From contig NZ_CXOO01000031.1 in assembly GCF_001269385.1 (NCBI RefSeq), positions 1 to 64,000 of the forward strand: a DNA stretch of 64,000 bases, in the 5' to 3' direction. The notes beneath the pieces are model-generated. The model did not search any database, had not been told where the DNA came from, and saw only the letters and a program-made list of their open reading frames with translations. This DNA comes from Limnohabitans sp. DM1. GTDB taxonomy: Bacteria; Pseudomonadota; Gammaproteobacteria; Burkholderiales; Burkholderiaceae_C. Below are positions 47,235 through 57,160 of this stretch, one piece after another; the stretch's first letter is position 1, and each line of letters starts with the position of its first letter. The position numbers and the translations under genes are program-made.

Positions 47235-48841
47235 CAGTTGACCTTGATCAGTGTCCAGTCGAGGCGGTTATCAGGACGGTGCACCACTTCGACATTTTTC
47301 TTCATCGCCCAAGGAATCACCTGGTTGTGCAGCGGGATGTGCGACACCGTGTCGTTGGACAACTGCAAACCTTCGGTCAGCAAGCGGTTGCGCACCGGCA
47401 AGTCGGTCTCGGTCTTCACGCGGTCCACGATGTAGTCCATGCGCGGATTGCTGTAGCGGCCCACGTTGTAATTGCCGTCGCCACCGGCGCCCACCGAGCG
47501 GGTGAGCGACTGCAGGCTGTACAGCGCGTCAAAGGTCGGCACGCCCCAGCCCAGCATGTAGATGCTGGCTTCGTAGCGCTGGATCATGGGGAAGTAAGTC
47601 ACCAAAGGCATGGTGCGCAGCTTGGCCTTGATGCCCGCTTTGGCCCACATGGCCGTAATGGCCTGGCATATTTCTTCGTCGTTGATGTAGCGGTTGTTGG
47701 GGCAGGCAAAGTCCACCTCAAAGCCATTGGGATAACCAGCTTCGGCCAGCAGCTTTTTGGAAGCGTCGAGCGAAAAAGGGAAACGGGTGTCCACAGCTTT
47801 GGTCCAGCCATTGACCTGCGGGGCCACCAAGGCGCCCGTGTTTTGCGACAGGCCGCGCATGGCCACGCGGTGGATGGTGTCCATGTCGATGGCCTGGTAC
47901 AGGGCCTTGCGCACCTTCACGTCCTTGAGGGGGTTCTTGCCCTTGACGCTGGAGCCGGGCAACTCATCGCGGTGCTGGTCCATGCCCAAAAAGATGGTGC
48001 GGTTTTCAATGCCGTCCACCACTTTCAGGTTGGCGTTGTTGCGCATGCGGCCCAGGTCTTGCGGGCTGGGGTCGAGCACCAAGTCGATCTCGCCCGAGAG
48101 CAAGGCGGCTGCGCGCGTGGCTTCGTTCTTGATGGGGGTGTAGATGATTTCAGTCACGTTGGTGGCGGCATCTGACCAGCCCCACCAGTTGGGGTTTTTC
48201 ACCAGCGTCAACTTTTGGTCAGGCTGCCAGTCTTTGACCATGTAAGGGCCGCTGCCCATGGCGTTGCGGTGGGCAAAGTTTTCATCCTTGGTCTTGATGT
48301 CCTTGGGCTCCACCGACTTGTTCTTTTCAGCCCAGACTTTGCTCATGATGCGCAGCTCGGTCAGCTGGTTGAGCAGCACCGGGTTGGGCCCGCTCAAAAT
48401 GATGTCTACCGTGTTGGCATCGACCTTGACGATGCGGCTAAAACCTTGAGTAAACACGTTGAAGTTGGAGGTTTTTGCGCGGGCGCGATCTAGCGAGAAC
48501 ACCACATCGTCGGCTGTCAGAGGCGTGCCATCGCTGAACTTCACGCCTTTGCGCAAATTGAATCGGTACTGGCTGTCCGACATTTCTTTCCAAGCGGTGG
48601 CCAACTTGGGTTCGATCTTGAAGGTTTTGCTGTTGTAGTAAACCAGCGAGTCAAAAATGGCGGCGTGCACGCCGTTGCCCAAGGCGTTGTTTTGCGAATG
48701 GATATCGAGCGTTGGGATGTCGCTGGCGCTGGACCATTTGAAAGGCTTGGCCTGCACAGCCGTGGTACCGCAAAGGCCCACCAATACCAAAGATGCCACC
48801 AAGGCCGTCGTGCGAGCTGTCAAACCAGAGAAATGTTGCAT
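47234..48841 (-). CDS. Peptide-type ABC transporter substrate-binding protein, paralogue A (first gene of operon)
   Basis: This 535-residue family-5 binding protein has a signal peptide (LVASLVLVGLCGTTAVQA), DIPTLDIHSQNNALGNGVHA, GVKFSDGTPLTADDVVFSLD and YEASIYMLGWGVPTFDALYS. The ATG at 48841 has AGGTG 6 bases upstream; a GTG at 48850 overlaps that ribosome site. It begins the operon, which runs to about 40487 or 38802. Ligand unknown. Confidence 0.92.
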   Translation of the reverse strand: MQHFSGLTARTTALVASLVLVGLCGTTAVQAKPFKWSSASDIPTLDIHSQNNALGNGVHAAIFDSLVYYNSKTFKIEPKLATAWKEMSDSQYRFNLRKGVKFSDGTPLTADDVVFSLDRARAKTSNFNVFTQGFSRIVKVDANTVDIILSGPNPVLLNQLTELRIMSKVWAEKNKSVEPKDIKTKDENFAHRNAMGSGPYMVKDWQPDQKLTLVKNPNWWGWSDAATNVTEIIYTPIKNEATRAAALLSGEIDLVLDPSPQDLGRMRNNANLKVVDGIENRTIFLGMDQHRDELPGSSVKGKNPLKDVKVRKALYQAIDMDTIHRVAMRGLSQNTGALVAPQVNGWTKAVDTRFPFSLDASKKLLAEAGYPNGFEVDFACPNNRYINDEEICQAITAMWAKAGIKAKLRTMPLVTYFPMIQRYEASIYMLGWGVPTFDALYSLQSLTRSVGAGGDGNYNVGRYSNPRMDYIVDRVKTETDLPVRNRLLTEGLQLSNDTVSHIPLHNQVIPWAMKKNVEVVHRPDNRLDWTLIKVN

Positions 48842-49026
48842 TTGGTACACCTGTATCGATCAATGGAAAGAATGATCCCCTGACTATGCAACATTCAGAC
48901 CCGAGTGAGGGAGAGGGAATTCCCCCAAATGGCCTGTCACGCACAAGACTGGTGCGTCGGCGCACAAACTTTTTGGAGCACACCCAGAGGTCGCTAACAT
49001 GTGGCTATTGAATCACGGGAAAAACA

Positions 49027-49710
49027 ATGCTCAAGCTTTACATTGCCAACAAAAATTATTCATCCTGGTCCATGCGCCCCTGGGTGCTGCTGCGTCAGGC
49101 GGGCATCGCCTTTGACGAGGTCTTTGTCCGCTTTGACAGCTTCGCGCCCGACTCGCAGTTCAAGGCTGCGCTCAAGGACGTCAACCCGGTGGGCAAGGTG
49201 CCTGTGCTGGTGCACGATGGCTTGGCCGTGTGGGACACCCTGGCGATTGCGGAATATGTGGCCGAGCAATTCCCTGAAAAGCAGCTTTGGCCTGCGGACC
49301 GCGCTGCCCGTGCACGCGCCCGCAGCATCTGCGCCGAGATGCACAGCGGCTTTGTGGGCCTGCGCAGCGCCTGCCCCATGAACATCGAAGCGCATCTGCC
49401 TGATGTCGGCGCGCTCGCCCTGCGGGACAAGCCCGCCGTGCGCGCCGATCTGGCGCGCATCTGCAGCCTGTGGAGCGGCCTGATCAGAGAACACGGCGGC
49501 CCCATGCTGTTTGGCCACTTCACCGTGGCCGACGCCTACTTTGCCCCGGTGGTCATGCGCCTGAAAACTTATGCCCTGCCCGTGCCAGCCGATGTGGCCG
49601 CCTACATGGACCGTGTGTGCGCCTTGCCCGGCGTGAAGGCCTGGATGGACGACGCACTGGACGAGCAGGACTTCATCGACTTCGAAGAGCCCTTCCGGGT
49701 GTCTCGCTGA
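49027..49710 (+). CDS. Glutathione S-transferase
   Basis: This 227-residue GST has an N-terminal thioredoxin-like domain with the catalytic-Ser region (NYSSWSMRPW), the cis-Pro loop (VGKVPVLVHDG), the LAIAEYVAEQ helix and an all-helical C-terminal domain (FGHFTVADAYFAPVVMRL). It resembles the maleylacetoacetate isomerase/zeta-like GST group. Substrate unknown. It starts 14 bases before the cca gene. Confidence 0.88.
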   Translation: MLKLYIANKNYSSWSMRPWVLLRQAGIAFDEVFVRFDSFAPDSQFKAALKDVNPVGKVPVLVHDGLAVWDTLAIAEYVAEQFPEKQLWPADRAARARARSICAEMHSGFVGLRSACPMNIEAHLPDVGALALRDKPAVRADLARICSLWSGLIREHGGPMLFGHFTVADAYFAPVVMRLKTYALPVPADVAAYMDRVCALPGVKAWMDDALDEQDFIDFEEPFRVSR

Positions 49711-49724
49711 AGGCAGCTGCGGTC

Positions 49725-51047
49725 ATGCAGGTTTTTGTCGTCGGCGGTGCAGTGCGCGATGCCTTGATGGGCCGAAGCGTCAACGACCGCGACTGGGTGG
49801 TGGTGGGCAGCACGCCCGAGGCCATGACCGCACAAGGCTATGTGCCGGTGGGCAAGGACTTTCCGGTGTTTTTGCACCCGCAGACCCGCGAGGAATACGC
49901 CCTGGCCCGCACCGAGCGCAAGACAGCGCGAGGCTACAAAGGCTTTGCGGTGCAGGCATCCCCCGAAGTCACGCTCGAAGAGGACCTGGCGCGGCGCGAC
50001 CTGAGCATCAACGCCATGGCCTTGCCTGAAGCAATGGCTTCTGCCTTGAATGCCGTCGCCCCGCCTGAATCCGGAAAAACCACTGCACATGCCCAGGCAC
50101 ACACGACGCCCGCCTGGCTTGGCGAAGTCATCGACCCCTGGGGTGGCCTGGCCGACTTGCGCGCCAAGCGACTGCACCACATCACCCCTGCCTTTGCCGA
50201 AGACCCGGTGCGCATCTTGCGCGTGGCACGTTTTGCGGCCCGCTTCACCGACTTCGAAGTTGCCCCCGACACCTTGGCGCTGATGCGCCAGATGGTCGAA
50301 GACGGCGAGGTCGACCACCTGGTGCCCGAGCGCGTCTGGCAAGAACTGGCACGCGGGCTGATGAGCGAAAAACCCTCGCGCATGTTGGAGGTGCTGCGCG
50401 ACTGCGGAGCCCTGAAGGTGCTGCTGCCCGAACTGGACCGCCTGTGGGGCGTGCCGCAGCGCCCTGAATACCACCCCGAAATCGACACGGGCGTGCACAT
50501 GATGCTGGTGATGGACATGAGCGCTCGCCTGAACATGCCGCTGCCAGTGCGTGTGGCCTGCCTGATGCACGACCTGGGCAAAGGCAACACGCCTGCCGAC
50601 GTGCTGCCCAGGCACATCGGTCACGAAGGGCGCAGCGTCAAGTTGCTGCAAAAGGTGTGCGAGCGCCTGCGCGTGCCCACCGATTGCAAAGAGCTGGCCG
50701 AGGTGGTGGCGCGTGAGCACGGCAACATCCACCGCAGCGCCGAGCTGAATGCCCAAGCCGTGATGCGCCTGCTGGAGCGCTGCGATGCCATTCGCCAAGC
50801 CGAGCGATTTGCGCTGGTGCTTCAAGCCTGTGAGTGCGACGCGCGCGGACGACTGGGGTTTGCCGATGCGGCTTACCCGCAAGCTGAACGCTTGTGGAAA
50901 GCCCAACAGGCAGCGCTCTCGGTCGAGACCGCGCCGATTGCCCAGGCAGCGGCTGCGCAAGGCCTCAAAGGCCCACAAATTGGCGAGCAGATCGCCAAAG
51001 CCCGCGTCCAGGCGATGGCACAAACCCTGTCACAGGTCTCCGGCTGA
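49725..51047 (+). CDS. cca: CCA tRNA nucleotidyltransferase with HD domain
   Basis: This 440-residue enzyme adds or repairs the 3' CCA of tRNAs. It has the class II head motif GGAVRDALMGR, the acidic pair in NDRDWVVVG, RRDLSINAMA, EDPVRILRVARFAARF and a C-terminal HD phosphohydrolase domain (CLMHDLGKG), as in E. coli Cca. The ATG at 49725 gives the correct N-terminus. Confidence 0.95.
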   Translation: MQVFVVGGAVRDALMGRSVNDRDWVVVGSTPEAMTAQGYVPVGKDFPVFLHPQTREEYALARTERKTARGYKGFAVQASPEVTLEEDLARRDLSINAMALPEAMASALNAVAPPESGKTTAHAQAHTTPAWLGEVIDPWGGLADLRAKRLHHITPAFAEDPVRILRVARFAARFTDFEVAPDTLALMRQMVEDGEVDHLVPERVWQELARGLMSEKPSRMLEVLRDCGALKVLLPELDRLWGVPQRPEYHPEIDTGVHMMLVMDMSARLNMPLPVRVACLMHDLGKGNTPADVLPRHIGHEGRSVKLLQKVCERLRVPTDCKELAEVVAREHGNIHRSAELNAQAVMRLLERCDAIRQAERFALVLQACECDARGRLGFADAAYPQAERLWKAQQAALSVETAPIAQAAAAQGLKGPQIGEQIAKARVQAMAQTLSQVSG

Positions 51048-51127
51048 CGAACAAACGATCACGACGGTCAAAACGTCAAACCACCACCGGCCGGGGTCGA
51101 GCAAGCCGATCTCAGACGCCGGACAGT

Positions 51128-51547
51128 TCAGTGCTTGTGACCGCAGCTGCCACCCGCGGAGGCTTCGACCATGGGCGCGTCGCGGCTCATGCCCGCTGCT
51201 TGCAAGCGATCTTCGTACTGCTTCCAGAGAGCCGCTTCCTGGTCGCCCAGAAAGTACAGGTACTCCCAAGTGAACAGGCCCGACTCGTGCCCGTCAGAAA
51301 AAGTGGGCTTGACCGCGTAGTTGCCCACAGGCTCGATCTCGACAATGCCGACCTCGCGCTTGCCGGTTTGCAGCACTTCCTGGCCAGGGCCGTGGCCTTG
51401 CACCTCGGCCGAGGGCGAGTACACGCGCATCAGCTCAAACGGGATGCGGAACTGCGCCCCATCAGAAAACCCGATCTCCAGCACCCGGGTCTGACCGTGC
51501 AGGGTCAGTGACTCGGGGTGGGGCATGTCTTTTTTCAATCCGGCCAT
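51128..51547 (-). CDS. DUF971 protein (gamma-butyrobetaine hydroxylase-like N-terminal domain)
   Basis: This 139-residue protein carries the DUF971 domain (LEIGFSDGAQFRIPFELMRV, VGNYAVKPTFSDGHESGLFTW) and a Gly/His/Cys tail (GGSCGHKH) that could bind metal. In many Burkholderiales a DUF971 gene lies just upstream of ubiE; here it instead follows the large FAD/Fe-S oxidoreductase by 41 bases. Function unknown. Confidence 0.87.
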   Translation of the reverse strand: MAGLKKDMPHPESLTLHGQTRVLEIGFSDGAQFRIPFELMRVYSPSAEVQGHGPGQEVLQTGKREVGIVEIEPVGNYAVKPTFSDGHESGLFTWEYLYFLGDQEAALWKQYEDRLQAAGMSRDAPMVEASAGGSCGHKH

Positions 51548-51588
51548 CTTTTGCTTTCGAAATCTTGCTGTCGGGTTGCGTGCTGGCC

Positions 51589-54500
51589 TTACACCAGCAC
51601 GCGCTCAATGCCGCCCGCATTGGCGGCACTCACGTATTCGGGCATCCAGTTTTCGCCCAGGATGTGCTTGGCCATCTCGACCACGATGTAGTCGGCTTCG
51701 AGCAGGCCGTTTTGCAGGTCGTCCTGGTAACGGTTCAAACCCATCAAACAGCTCGGGCAAGACGTGAGAATTTTGACGTTTTCATTGGCCTTAACCGCAC
51801 CTGATTGACGCAAAGCAAGCTCACCTTTGCGAATTTCCTCTTCTTTTCGGAAGCGAATTTGAGTCGAGATGTCGGGCCGCGAAGAAGCTAAACCACCACT
51901 CTCGCCGCAGCAACGGTCCGACTTGAGCACTTGATCACCCAACAAGCCCTTGACGGTCTTCATGGGTTCTTGCTGCTTCATCGGGCTGTGGCAGGGGTCG
52001 TGGTACAGATAAGCGCCCTGTGCCTCGAGCTTGATGCCTTTTTCGAGCAGGTATTCGTGGATGTCCACGATGCGGCAGCCCGGAAAAATCTTGTCGAACT
52101 CGTAGCCCTGCAACTGGTCGTAGCAGGTGCCGCAGCTGACTACCACGGTCTTGATGTCGAGGTAATTGAGCGTGTTGGCCACGCGGTGGAACAGCACCCG
52201 GTTATCCGTGATGATCTTCTCGGCCTTGTCGAACTGGCCAGAACCCTTTTGTGGATAACCGCAGCACAAATAACCCGGCGGCAGCACGGTCTGCACACCC
52301 GCGTGCCAAAGCATGGCCTGCGTCGCCAAGCCCACTTGGCTGAACAGGCGCTCCGAACCACAGCCGGGGAAATAAAACACCGCTTCGGTCTCAGCATTCG
52401 TGGTTTTAGGGTCCCGGATGATGGGGACGTAATCTTTGTCTTCAATGTCCAACAAAGCGCGGGCACCCTTTTTAGGCAGGCCTCCGGGCATTTTTTTGTT
52501 GATGAAATGAATCACCTGTTCCTTGATGGGCGGAAGGCCCACCGTTGCAGGAGGTGTCTTGGTTTGTTGACGGGCAAATACATTCAACACACGGTTGCCC
52601 AGGCGTTGCGCCTTGAAACTGATTTTGGTCAAAGCCTGACCCAATGCAATCGCATTCGGACTGGCTGTGCCGATGAACCAGGACTGAAACTCAGCCGCAG
52701 GCCTGAAACTCTTTTGCCCCATTTTGCGCAGCAGATTGCGCATGTTCATGGACACATCGCCAAAGTCGATGTTCACCGGGCAAGGCGTCAGGCACTTGTG
52801 GCAGACGGTGCAATGGTCGGCCACGTCTTCAAACTCTTGCCAATGCTTGATCGAGATGCCCCTGCGCGTCTGCTCCTCATAAAGGAAAGCCTCGACCAGC
52901 AAAGAGGTCGCCAAAATCTTGTTGCGCGGGCTGTAGAGCAAATTGGCACGCGGCACATGCGTGGCGCACACGGGCTTGCACTTGCCGCAGCGCAGGCAGT
53001 CCTTCACGCTGGCGGCGATCTCGCCAATGTCCGACTGCTGCATGATCAGCGATTCGTGGCCCATCAAACCAAAGCTGGGGGTGTAGGCGTGTGTCAGGTC
53101 AGCCGCGTGCACATCGTCGCCCAAGCCCGTCAGGGCCGCGCCACGCAGCAGCTTGCCTTTGTTGAAGCGCCCTTCGGGGTCCACTTTGGCTTTGTAGGCG
53201 GTGAAGTTGGCCAATTCGGCGTCGGTCAAAAACTCCAGCTTGGTGATGCCAATGCCGTGTTCGCCCGAGATCACACCGTCCAGGCTGCGGGCCAGCACCA
53301 TGATGCGGGCCACCGCCTCGTGCGCGGTCTGCAGCATCTCGTAGTTGTCGGAGTTGACCGGGATGTTGGTGTGCACATTGCCGTCACCGGCGTGCATGTG
53401 CAGCGCCACCCACACGCGGCCTTTGAGCACGCGCTGGTGAATGGCGTTGACCTCATTCAGGATCGGCAGGAAAGCCGAGCCGGAGAAGATGTTCTGGAAA
53501 GCCGGGCGAATTTGTGTCTTCCAGCTGGCCCGCAGGCTGTGCTCTTGCAGCTGCGGAAACAGCGTGTCGACATCGGTCAACCAGCCTTGCCACTGCGCAC
53601 GCACCTCCCGCACCACCGCCAGGGCTTGCGCCACGCGGTCTTCCAGCAACTCGGCAGAAGGGATGTCGCTGGCGTCGTCTTGCTTGCCCAGCGGCAGGTT
53701 GCCCCGCTCCAAAAAGGCTTCGATTTCGCGGCAAAGTTTGAGCTTGTTGCGCAGGCTCAGCTCGATGTTGATGCGCTCGATGCCGTCGGTGTACTCGGCC
53801 ATGCGCGGCAGCGGAATGACCACGTCTTCGTTGACCTTGAAGGCGTTGGTGTGGCGCGAAATGGCGGCGGTTTTTTTGCGGTCCAGCCAGAACTTTTTGC
53901 GCGCCTCGGGGCTGATGGCGATGAAGCCTTCGCCGCTGCGCGAATTGGCGATGCGCACGATCTCGGACGTGGCTTTGGCCACGTCGTCGGCGTTGTCACC
54001 GGCGATGTCGCCGATCAAAACCATTTTGGGAAAGCCGCCGCGCTTGCTCTTGGTGGAGTAACCCACTGCGCGCAAATAGCGGTCGTCCAAGTGCTCCAGG
54101 CCCGCCATCACGGTGCCGGTGCGCTTTTGCTCGGCAAACATGAAGTCTTTGATCTCGACGATGCTGGGCACCGCCTCGCGGGCGTGGCCAAAGAACTCCA
54201 TGCATACGGTGCGGGTGTGGGTGGGCATGCGGTGCACGACCCAGCGGGCGCTGGTGATCAGGCCGTCGCAGCCTTCTTTTTGCACACCGGGCAAGCCGCT
54301 CAGGAACTTGTCGGTCACGTCCTTGCCCAGGCCTTCCTTGCGGAAAGTCTTGCCCGGGATCACCAGGGTTTCGGTGCGGATCGGGGTTTTGCCATCGGCC
54401 TTGAAGTAACGCAACTCAAAGGTGGCGACCTCGGCGTCGTGGATCTTGCCCATGTTGTGGTCCATGCGGACCACGTCCAGCCATTCGGCGTCAGGGGTGA

Positions 54501-55464
54501 CCATGCGCCAGCTGGCCAGATTGTCGAGCGCCGTGCCCCACAAAACCGCTTTTTTGCCACCCGCGTTCATGGCGATGTTGCCGCCAATGCAGCTGGCTTC
54601 GGCCGATGTCGGGTCCACCGCAAAGACAAAACCACCGCGCTCGGCCGCATCGGCCACGCGCTGGGTCACCACTCCGGCTTCGGAGTAAATGGTGGGAATC
54701 TTGTGCGCAATACCGGGCAGGTCGACCATCTCGACCTCGGTCATGGCTTCGAGCTTTTCGGTGTTGATGACCGCGCTCTTCCAGGTCAAGGGAATAGCGC
54801 CGCCCGTGTAACCCGTGCCGCCGCCCCGAGGGACGATGGTCAGGCCCAAATCGATACAGCCTTTGACCAGCCCCACCATTTCGACTTCAGAGTCAGGGGT
54901 CAGCACCACAAAGGGGTATTCCACGCGCCAGTCGGTGGCGTCGGTCACATGGCTCACACGCGAGAGGCCGTCGAACTTGATGTTGTCCTTGGCCGTGAGG
55001 CGGCCCAAGGTCTTTTGCACCTGGCTGCGCAGCTTGGCCATGCGGGTGAAACGCTCGCTGAACTGCGTCACGGCCTGGGTGGCCATGGCCAGCAGTTGGC
55101 CCACCAAAGCATCGCGGGCCGTGTCGACCTCAGGGGTGCGGCGCTTTTGCACCTCGCCCAAGCGGTGGTGCAAGGCCTCGACCAGCAATTTACGGCGGCC
55201 CGGGTTGTCCAGCAGGTCGTCCTGCAAATAGGGGTTGCGCTCGACCACCCAAATGTCGCCCAACACTTCGTACAGCATGCGGGCAGAGCGGCCCGTGCGG
55301 CGTTCTCCGCGCAGTTCATTGAGCAGATCCCAAGCCGACTCGCCCAGCAAGCGCAGCACGATTTCGCGGTCCGAGAAGCTGGTGTAGTTGTAAGGAATCT
55401 CGCGCAGGCGCGGCGCATCGGCATCGGCTTGCATCAAAAGTTGGAGCGTGGTGGGTGCATTCAT
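51589..55464 (-). CDS. FAD/Fe-S oxidoreductase, D-lactate/glycolate dehydrogenase type with DUF3683
   Basis: This 1291-residue fusion has a DUF3683 N-terminus (about 1-150), an FAD-binding PCMH domain (about 180-400; [14 protein letters not shown]), a C-terminal FAD-oxidase cap with the [15 protein letters not shown] motif, two 4Fe-4S clusters ([16 protein letters not shown] and [13 protein letters not shown]) and paired CCG domains ([33 protein letters not shown]). It thus merges GlcD-, GlcF- and LldE-like functions in one chain. Probable role: membrane-linked oxidation of D-lactate or a related 2-hydroxyacid to feed the quinone pool. Substrate is inferred from family only. Confidence 0.92.
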   Translation of the reverse strand: MNAPTTLQLLMQADADAPRLREIPYNYTSFSDREIVLRLLGESAWDLLNELRGERRTGRSARMLYEVLGDIWVVERNPYLQDDLLDNPGRRKLLVEALHHRLGEVQKRRTPEVDTARDALVGQLLAMATQAVTQFSERFTRMAKLRSQVQKTLGRLTAKDNIKFDGLSRVSHVTDATDWRVEYPFVVLTPDSEVEMVGLVKGCIDLGLTIVPRGGGTGYTGGAIPLTWKSAVINTEKLEAMTEVEMVDLPGIAHKIPTIYSEAGVVTQRVADAAERGGFVFAVDPTSAEASCIGGNIAMNAGGKKAVLWGTALDNLASWRMVTPDAEWLDVVRMDHNMGKIHDAEVATFELRYFKADGKTPIRTETLVIPGKTFRKEGLGKDVTDKFLSGLPGVQKEGCDGLITSARWVVHRMPTHTRTVCMEFFGHAREAVPSIVEIKDFMFAEQKRTGTVMAGLEHLDDRYLRAVGYSTKSKRGGFPKMVLIGDIAGDNADDVAKATSEIVRIANSRSGEGFIAISPEARKKFWLDRKKTAAISRHTNAFKVNEDVVIPLPRMAEYTDGIERINIELSLRNKLKLCREIEAFLERGNLPLGKQDDASDIPSAELLEDRVAQALAVVREVRAQWQGWLTDVDTLFPQLQEHSLRASWKTQIRPAFQNIFSGSAFLPILNEVNAIHQRVLKGRVWVALHMHAGDGNVHTNIPVNSDNYEMLQTAHEAVARIMVLARSLDGVISGEHGIGITKLEFLTDAELANFTAYKAKVDPEGRFNKGKLLRGAALTGLGDDVHAADLTHAYTPSFGLMGHESLIMQQSDIGEIAASVKDCLRCGKCKPVCATHVPRANLLYSPRNKILATSLLVEAFLYEEQTRRGISIKHWQEFEDVADHCTVCHKCLTPCPVNIDFGDVSMNMRNLLRKMGQKSFRPAAEFQSWFIGTASPNAIALGQALTKISFKAQRLGNRVLNVFARQQTKTPPATVGLPPIKEQVIHFINKKMPGGLPKKGARALLDIEDKDYVPIIRDPKTTNAETEAVFYFPGCGSERLFSQVGLATQAMLWHAGVQTVLPPGYLCCGYPQKGSGQFDKAEKIITDNRVLFHRVANTLNYLDIKTVVVSCGTCYDQLQGYEFDKIFPGCRIVDIHEYLLEKGIKLEAQGAYLYHDPCHSPMKQQEPMKTVKGLLGDQVLKSDRCCGESGGLASSRPDISTQIRFRKEEEIRKGELALRQSGAVKANENVKILTSCPSCLMGLNRYQDDLQNGLLEADYIVVEMAKHILGENWMPEYVSAANAGGIERVLV

Positions 55465-55624
55465 GGGGGCTAGGCTCAGTCATACGCGTCGCTGAAGACG
55501 CTGTCAGCCAGACCCGAAACAAGTATCAAACCGGCTGAGGCTGAATGTTACCGCAGTGCAACAAACACACGCCAAGGAGAGGGACACCTGTCGCCCAAGG
55601 GTCTGGACTCATGGAAAGTCCGGG

Positions 55625-55643
55625 TTGTCATGGTTTTTTCACA
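55625..55643 (+). promoter_or_regulatory. Pho-box-like site upstream of ugpB
   Basis: TTGTCATGGTTTTTTCACA has two half sites 11 bases apart, and its first 11 bases equal the site before the arsenic operon. It lies 113 bases before ugpB. The ugp operon is a classic Pho-regulon member, which supports the call. A TATAAG at 55680-55685 is a possible -10, but the distance is longer than usual. Confidence 0.5.
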
Positions 55644-55755
55644 TGGTTTTAATCCCAACGACATGTGAATCGGCCCCAATATAAGGCGATGGCCTTCAGG
55701 CTTGGACACCCCAAGCGGTCGATTCTTTCTTGTTTTACCCCTTTCAGGAGCCCGC

Positions 55756-57060
55756 ATGAAACTCAAACTCTCCCTCACCGCCCTCGCCTTGGGTCTGGCC
55801 AGCGTGTCAGCCCAGGCCCAGGTTGAAATTCAATGGTGGCACTCCATGGGCGGCGCTCTTGGCGAATGGGTCAACGACCATGCCAAAGACTTCAATGCCA
55901 GCCAGACACAGTACAAAATTGTGCCCACGTTCAAGGGCAGCTACGACGAGTCCATGACCGCGGCCATCGCCGCCTTCCGTGCGGGCAATGCGCCGCACAT
56001 TTTGCAGGTGTTTGAAGTGGGCACCGCCACCATGATGGCCAGCAAAGGCGCCATCGTGCCCGTTGGCAAAATCATGTCGGATGCTGGCGTCAAGTTTGAC
56101 CCCAAAAACTACGTGCCTGCCGTGGCTGGCTACTACACAGCCCCCAGCGGCCAGATGCTGAGTTTTCCCTTCAACAGCTCAACCACTGTTTTCCACTACA
56201 ACAAAGATGCCTTCAAGGCCGCCGGCCTGGACCCAGAAAAGCCACCCACAACTTGGCCAGAAGTGGCGTTGGCCGCTGGAAAACTGAAAGCCAGTGGCCA
56301 CAGGTGCCCTTTCACCACCAGCTGGGTGAGCTGGACTCAACTGGAGAGCTTCTCGGCCTGGCACAACACCGAATTCGCCACCAAGGGCAACGGCATGCGT
56401 GGCATCGACGCACGCCTGACTTACAACACGCCACTGCATGTGCGCCACATCGATAACTTGGCCAACATGGCCAAAACCGGTTTGTTCGTCTACAAAGGTC
56501 GCGGCAATGCTGCCGATGCCGTGTTTGTATCTGGCGAGTGCGCCATGATGACGGGCTCTTCAGCGCTTTACGGCAACATCAAGCGCAATGCCAAGTTCGC
56601 CAGCGGCATCAGCACATTACCTTATTACCCGGATGTGGCCGGTTCGCCACAGAACACCGTCATCGGTGGCGCCAGCCTGTGGGTGATGTCGGGCAAAAAA
56701 GCCGACGAATACAAGGGCGTGGCCCAGTTCTTTGCCCACCTGTCCAAGCCCGAAGTGGACGCGCGCAGCCACCAGCGCACGGGTTACCTGCCTTTGACAC
56801 CCGCTTCGTTCGAAATGACCGACAAAAGCGGCTTTTACAAGCAAAATCCAGGCACTGACGTTTCTGTCAACCAGATGATCCGCAAAACAACCGACAAGTC
56901 GCGCGGTATCCGTTTGGGCAATTTTGTGCAAATCCGCACCATCAACGACGAAGAACTCGAACAGGTTTGGTCGGGTAAAAAATCCCCCCAAGAGGCCTTG
57001 GATACAGCGGTCAAACGCGGTAACGAGCAATTGGAACGCTTTGAAAAAGCCAACAAGTAA
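55756..57060 (+). CDS. ugpB: Glycerol-3-phosphate ABC transporter substrate-binding protein UgpB
   Basis: This 434-residue periplasmic binding protein has a signal peptide (LSLTALALGLASVSAQA) and UgpB motifs: VEIQWWHSMGGALGEWVNDH, PTFKGSYDESMTAAIAAFRA and PFNSSTTVFHYNKDAFKAAG. It binds sn-glycerol-3-phosphate or glycerophosphodiesters. A strong ribosome site (CAGGAG) precedes the ATG. A hairpin terminator lies between it and ugpA, as often seen for highly expressed binding proteins. Confidence 0.95.
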   Translation: MKLKLSLTALALGLASVSAQAQVEIQWWHSMGGALGEWVNDHAKDFNASQTQYKIVPTFKGSYDESMTAAIAAFRAGNAPHILQVFEVGTATMMASKGAIVPVGKIMSDAGVKFDPKNYVPAVAGYYTAPSGQMLSFPFNSSTTVFHYNKDAFKAAGLDPEKPPTTWPEVALAAGKLKASGHRCPFTTSWVSWTQLESFSAWHNTEFATKGNGMRGIDARLTYNTPLHVRHIDNLANMAKTGLFVYKGRGNAADAVFVSGECAMMTGSSALYGNIKRNAKFASGISTLPYYPDVAGSPQNTVIGGASLWVMSGKKADEYKGVAQFFAHLSKPEVDARSHQRTGYLPLTPASFEMTDKSGFYKQNPGTDVSVNQMIRKTTDKSRGIRLGNFVQIRTINDEELEQVWSGKKSPQEALDTAVKRGNEQLERFEKANK

Positions 57061-57100
57061 CAACCTCCTCGGGCCGCTTAATGCCCGGGTCTTGACTTGA

Positions 57101-57128
57101 AAGCAGGGGCCACGCGCCCCTGCTTTTT
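57101..57128 (+). terminator. Intra-operon terminator/attenuator between ugpB and ugpA
   Basis: A GCAGGGGC stem pairs with GCCCCTGC and is followed by five T, about 33 bases before the ugpA ATG. It should let most transcripts end after ugpB. Confidence 0.75.
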
Positions 57129-57160
57129 GAGCTTTTGTGGCTCGCCTAAACTCTGCCCCT

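Noticed and set aside
51931-55473. 1180-codon open frame on the plus strand
   Set aside because: It lies fully antisense to the FAD/Fe-S oxidoreductase, has no domain pattern and is rich in His/Gln/Ala typical of reversed high-GC coding DNA.
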